DNA of 64,000 nucleotides from JBCDKH01 sp964388485 (lineage in GTDB: Bacteria > Planctomycetota > Phycisphaerae > Tepidisphaerales > Tepidisphaeraceae). This document shows, piece by piece, positions 61,999 to 64,000 of the stretch (position 1 is the first letter of the stretch; each line of letters starts with the position of its first letter). Both the position numbers and the translations under genes were made by a program. The notes under the pieces were generated by a model. That model did not search any database, was not told the DNA's origin, and worked only from the letters and a program-made list of their open reading frames with translations. The DNA is taken from NCBI GenBank assembly GCA_964388485.1, contig CAYMAS010000017.1, positions 1-64,000 on the forward strand, read 5' to 3'.

Positions 61999-63477
61999 TC
62001 ACTCAAGATTGATCGCCCGGACCTCCACCCCTTGCCCCGTCCAGCCGTGGACGGTGCCGTCGTCGGCGATGTGCCACAGGGAGGCGGCGTGGCGGTCGAG
62101 GGTGTCGATAATGAGTTGGCGATGCATATCGCCGGCTGCATCGACCAGCCACTGCACCGCAGTCGGCTGCCGGGGGTCGTTCGGCTTGAGCTGGCTGGCG
62201 AAGAACCACCGGGCGTCCGGGGCTTGGTCCTTCGGCACGCCACGAACGCCGTAGTAGCGGGCGATGCGGTCGAGCTTGTCAGGGAAGCAGGCGACGACCT
62301 CGACGTCCGCGAGGGTCGCCTGGTGATGGTCGATCAGGGCACCGGCGAGGTGGTCCGGCTCGGGCGGAGCGGTCGCGGCGTCGAGGCCGCCCCAGAGGGC
62401 GATGCCGACGGCGACGCCGGCGACGATGCGGCCGGCCATCGTCGGCAGCGTCGCCGCCAATGTCGCGATACCGCCGAAGAGGCAGAGCTGGGAGAGAATC
62501 AGATACCGCCGCGAGAAGAAGTGGTGGTACTGCAACGCGATCGGCAGCACGATCAACGACGTTGCCAGGATCGTCAGCAAAGCGACGCCTGCTGGCCGAT
62601 TGTGGCGGACGAGCAGGATCGCCCCGGCTACGCCCATTATTGTCAAAAGCAGGCTCGTCCCCTTGTCCTTGCGGAATTGATCGAACGCGTGGGCCTGCAC
62701 AATGGTGGCGGTCAGGCTGGTGGATGACCGGGCCAGCTCGCTCTCGCCGGGCAGGACGACCGTCGGCGGCGGCTCGCGACCGGCGGCCCGTTCGGTCAGA
62801 CGGATCACCCCCGGCAACGCCAGCAGCAACGCGAGCGACACGGCTGTCAGCGGCATTAGCATTGTCGTTCGGCGTCGGAGCACGTCGACCAGCCCCGCCG
62901 CCAGGACGCCGGCGAGCAGGAGGTAGCCCAGGTGGTGCGACAGCAACGCTGCCGCCAGCGTCAGGCCGAGCAGGAGCGTCCTGCCGATCGTCCACGACCC
63001 GCGGGCGACGAGGCCGATCGCGACGAGCGACGCCAGCGACAGCAGCGTGTACATCCGGGCCTGTCCCGCCTGGGCGATGCCCGCCGCCCCGCCGGCGACG
63101 AGGACGGCGAACACGATGCCGCCGAGTCGCTTCGAATCGCGGCCCGTTCCCGCCAACTCGCGTCCCGCCCACCACGCCGCCGGAATGCAGAGCAATCCGC
63201 CGACGAGCGACGGCAGCCGCAGGACGAACTCCGACTCGCCGAAGGTCTCGCGGCAGAGCTTGACGAGGGCGAAACTCAGCGGCGGGTGCTCGAAGTGGTG
63301 CCGCCACAAGAGCAGCTGGCCCCACGTCGCCGTCGATGCCAGCCACGTCGCCGCCTCGTCGTACCAAATCGGAATCGTCAACGGCCGCGCCAGCCGCACC
63401 GCGACGCCGAAGACCAGAACCGCCGCGAAGGCGACGAGTTCCGGTCGATGCCGACGATGCCACGCGTCCCTCGGCAT
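61999..63477 (-). CDS. GT39-like membrane glycosyltransferase (second paralogue)
   Basis: 492-residue relative of the preceding protein. The first loop is PLTIPIWYDEAATWLASTATWGQLLLWRHHFEHPPLSFALVK, almost identical in DNA to the neighbour. Eight to ten membrane helices and a C-terminal soluble part follow. ATG at 63477. Both genes share strand and orientation with about 100 bases between them; gene duplication is the simplest explanation. Confidence 0.9.
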   Translation of the reverse strand: MPRDAWHRRHRPELVAFAAVLVFGVAVRLARPLTIPIWYDEAATWLASTATWGQLLLWRHHFEHPPLSFALVKLCRETFGESEFVLRLPSLVGGLLCIPAAWWAGRELAGTGRDSKRLGGIVFAVLVAGGAAGIAQAGQARMYTLLSLASLVAIGLVARGSWTIGRTLLLGLTLAAALLSHHLGYLLLAGVLAAGLVDVLRRRTTMLMPLTAVSLALLLALPGVIRLTERAAGREPPPTVVLPGESELARSSTSLTATIVQAHAFDQFRKDKGTSLLLTIMGVAGAILLVRHNRPAGVALLTILATSLIVLPIALQYHHFFSRRYLILSQLCLFGGIATLAATLPTMAGRIVAGVAVGIALWGGLDAATAPPEPDHLAGALIDHHQATLADVEVVACFPDKLDRIARYYGVRGVPKDQAPDARWFFASQLKPNDPRQPTAVQWLVDAAGDMHRQLIIDTLDRHAASLWHIADDGTVHGWTGQGVEVRAINLE

Positions 63478-63516
63478 GCGGCGGAGCGTAGGGATTGAGT
63501 TCGATGGTGCACCAGT

Positions 63517-63533
63517 CGCGGCTACCAGAGGTG
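63517..63533. repeat. 17-bp dispersed motif, copy 2
   Basis: CGCGGCTACCAGAGGTG, identical to 17995-18011; located in the gap between the glycosyltransferase gene start and the S41 peptidase end. Confidence 0.6.
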
Positions 63534-63548
63534 AGTGACAAATGATCC

Positions 63549-64000
63549 TCAGAATGCCGCTTCGCCGGCGAGTTGCATGCGGAGCAGGAGCAGCGCGGCA
63601 CTGAGTTGGGCGTCGTTTTCGAGTAGGACCTCGACCGCGTTCTGTTCCTCGTCCTCGATCTTCACCGTCGCCTCGGAGCCGTCGTCACGCAGGACGTCGA
63701 GGCTCTGGCGGGCCCGGATCGCGTCGATGGCCTGGCGGTGCGTCATCTCGACGACGACGTCGGGATCGACGCCCCACTCGGTGTCGAGCTCTTCCTTATG
63801 GATGTTCCGGCCACTGGGCAGGTAGTAGTGGCTCGTAGTGAGCTTGAGCCACGCGTCGCCGCCGCGGCGGCCGACGTCTTTGAGCTCCTGGACGCTGCCC
63901 TTGCCGAAGGTGCGTTCGCCGACCACGAGCGCCCGGCCGCTGTCCTTGAGGGCACCGCTGACGATCTCGCTGGCCGAAGCGCTGTAGCCGTTGACGAGGA
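63549..64000 (-). CDS. C-terminal processing peptidase, S41 family (partial)
   Basis: The last 150 codons of a carboxy-terminal processing protease; the N-terminus is beyond the window edge. LVNGYSASASEIVSGALKDSGRALVVGERTFGKGSVQ carries the catalytic Ser (SASASE) and Lys (GKGSVQ) of S41 peptidases. Its tail continues LKLTTSHYYLPSGRNIHKEE, typical of CtpA/Prc, and then an acidic segment. Periplasmic processing of other proteins is the family role; PDZ and signal regions are not in view. Confidence 0.93.
   Translation of the reverse strand, partial: LVNGYSASASEIVSGALKDSGRALVVGERTFGKGSVQELKDVGRRGGDAWLKLTTSHYYLPSGRNIHKEELDTEWGVDPDVVVEMTHRQAIDAIRARQSLDVLRDDGSEATVKIEDEEQNAVEVLLENDAQLSAALLLLRMQLAGEAAF

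Overview
The window reads as a piece of a Planctomycetota chromosome, most likely class Phycisphaerae, and probably a metagenome-assembled contig. The GC content is high. Supporting markers are a long pseudopilin with an FTLVELLVVIGIIALL N-terminus and a C-terminal H...DG signature, a PEP-CTERM protein, a large secreted multidomain protein with a planctomycete-style LE.R.LL N-terminus, and an ExbB/ExbD/vWA/TPR gene cluster. A run of 24 C followed by 10 N at 10479-10512 is an assembly gap. Shine-Dalgarno sequences are weak at many genes, so several starts rest on homology and frame.

Layout. 35-10456: glycine-rich RRM protein, fructose-bisphosphate aldolase, pseudopilin, small secreted and membrane proteins, dihydroorotase (pyrC), metallophosphoesterase, homoserine dehydrogenase, and a CheX-CheY pair. 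10541-17985: tRNA-Asn, a SirB1-like protein, Uma2 nuclease, pgk with an upstream coupled membrane protein, and then on the other strand a lipoprotein, tpiA, secG, yicC, gmk and rpoZ. 18031-25138: one minus-strand cluster coding for a TPR-like secreted protein, a TonB-like protein that ends in a vWA domain, ExbB, two ExbD and a 950-residue secreted repeat protein. 25205-34273: an uncharacterised protein, a SNF2 helicase with a small coupled partner, a LOV-domain histidine kinase, and a RegB/RegA-like redox two-component pair arranged convergently. 34374-38515: HtrA-like protease plus panB, a GH5 glycosidase and a ParD/ParE-type toxin-antitoxin pair. 38533-49502: lectin/Calx-beta/PQQ-dehydrogenase protein, PEP-CTERM protein, coiled-coil protein, mutL, citramalate synthase, a 34-codon micro-ORF, an HD dNTPase-like protein and a small membrane protein. 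49631-64000: AEC transporter, radical SAM protein, an active trypsin-like protease followed by a pseudo-protease, msrA, a two-domain QueD-like protein, gyrB, two tandem GT39-like membrane glycosyltransferases and the end of an S41 peptidase.

How the genes fit together. The core content (glycolysis, pyrimidine, pantothenate and branched-chain amino-acid synthesis, mismatch repair, gyrase, omega subunit) is ordinary. The most unusual material is (1) the ExbB/ExbD cluster in which the TonB position is taken by a vWA protein, (2) a blue-light LOV kinase with an enlarged loop directly after the photoactive cysteine motif, next to a quinone/redox-type RegB kinase, (3) a degenerate HtrA relative whose two protease halves are separated by PDZ domains, and (4) a QueD-like protein with a zinc-less N-terminal copy fused to an intact one. 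Three copies of a dispersed palindromic element (GTCATCCCGAGCG-type) lie between genes at 6759, 51315 and 60182.
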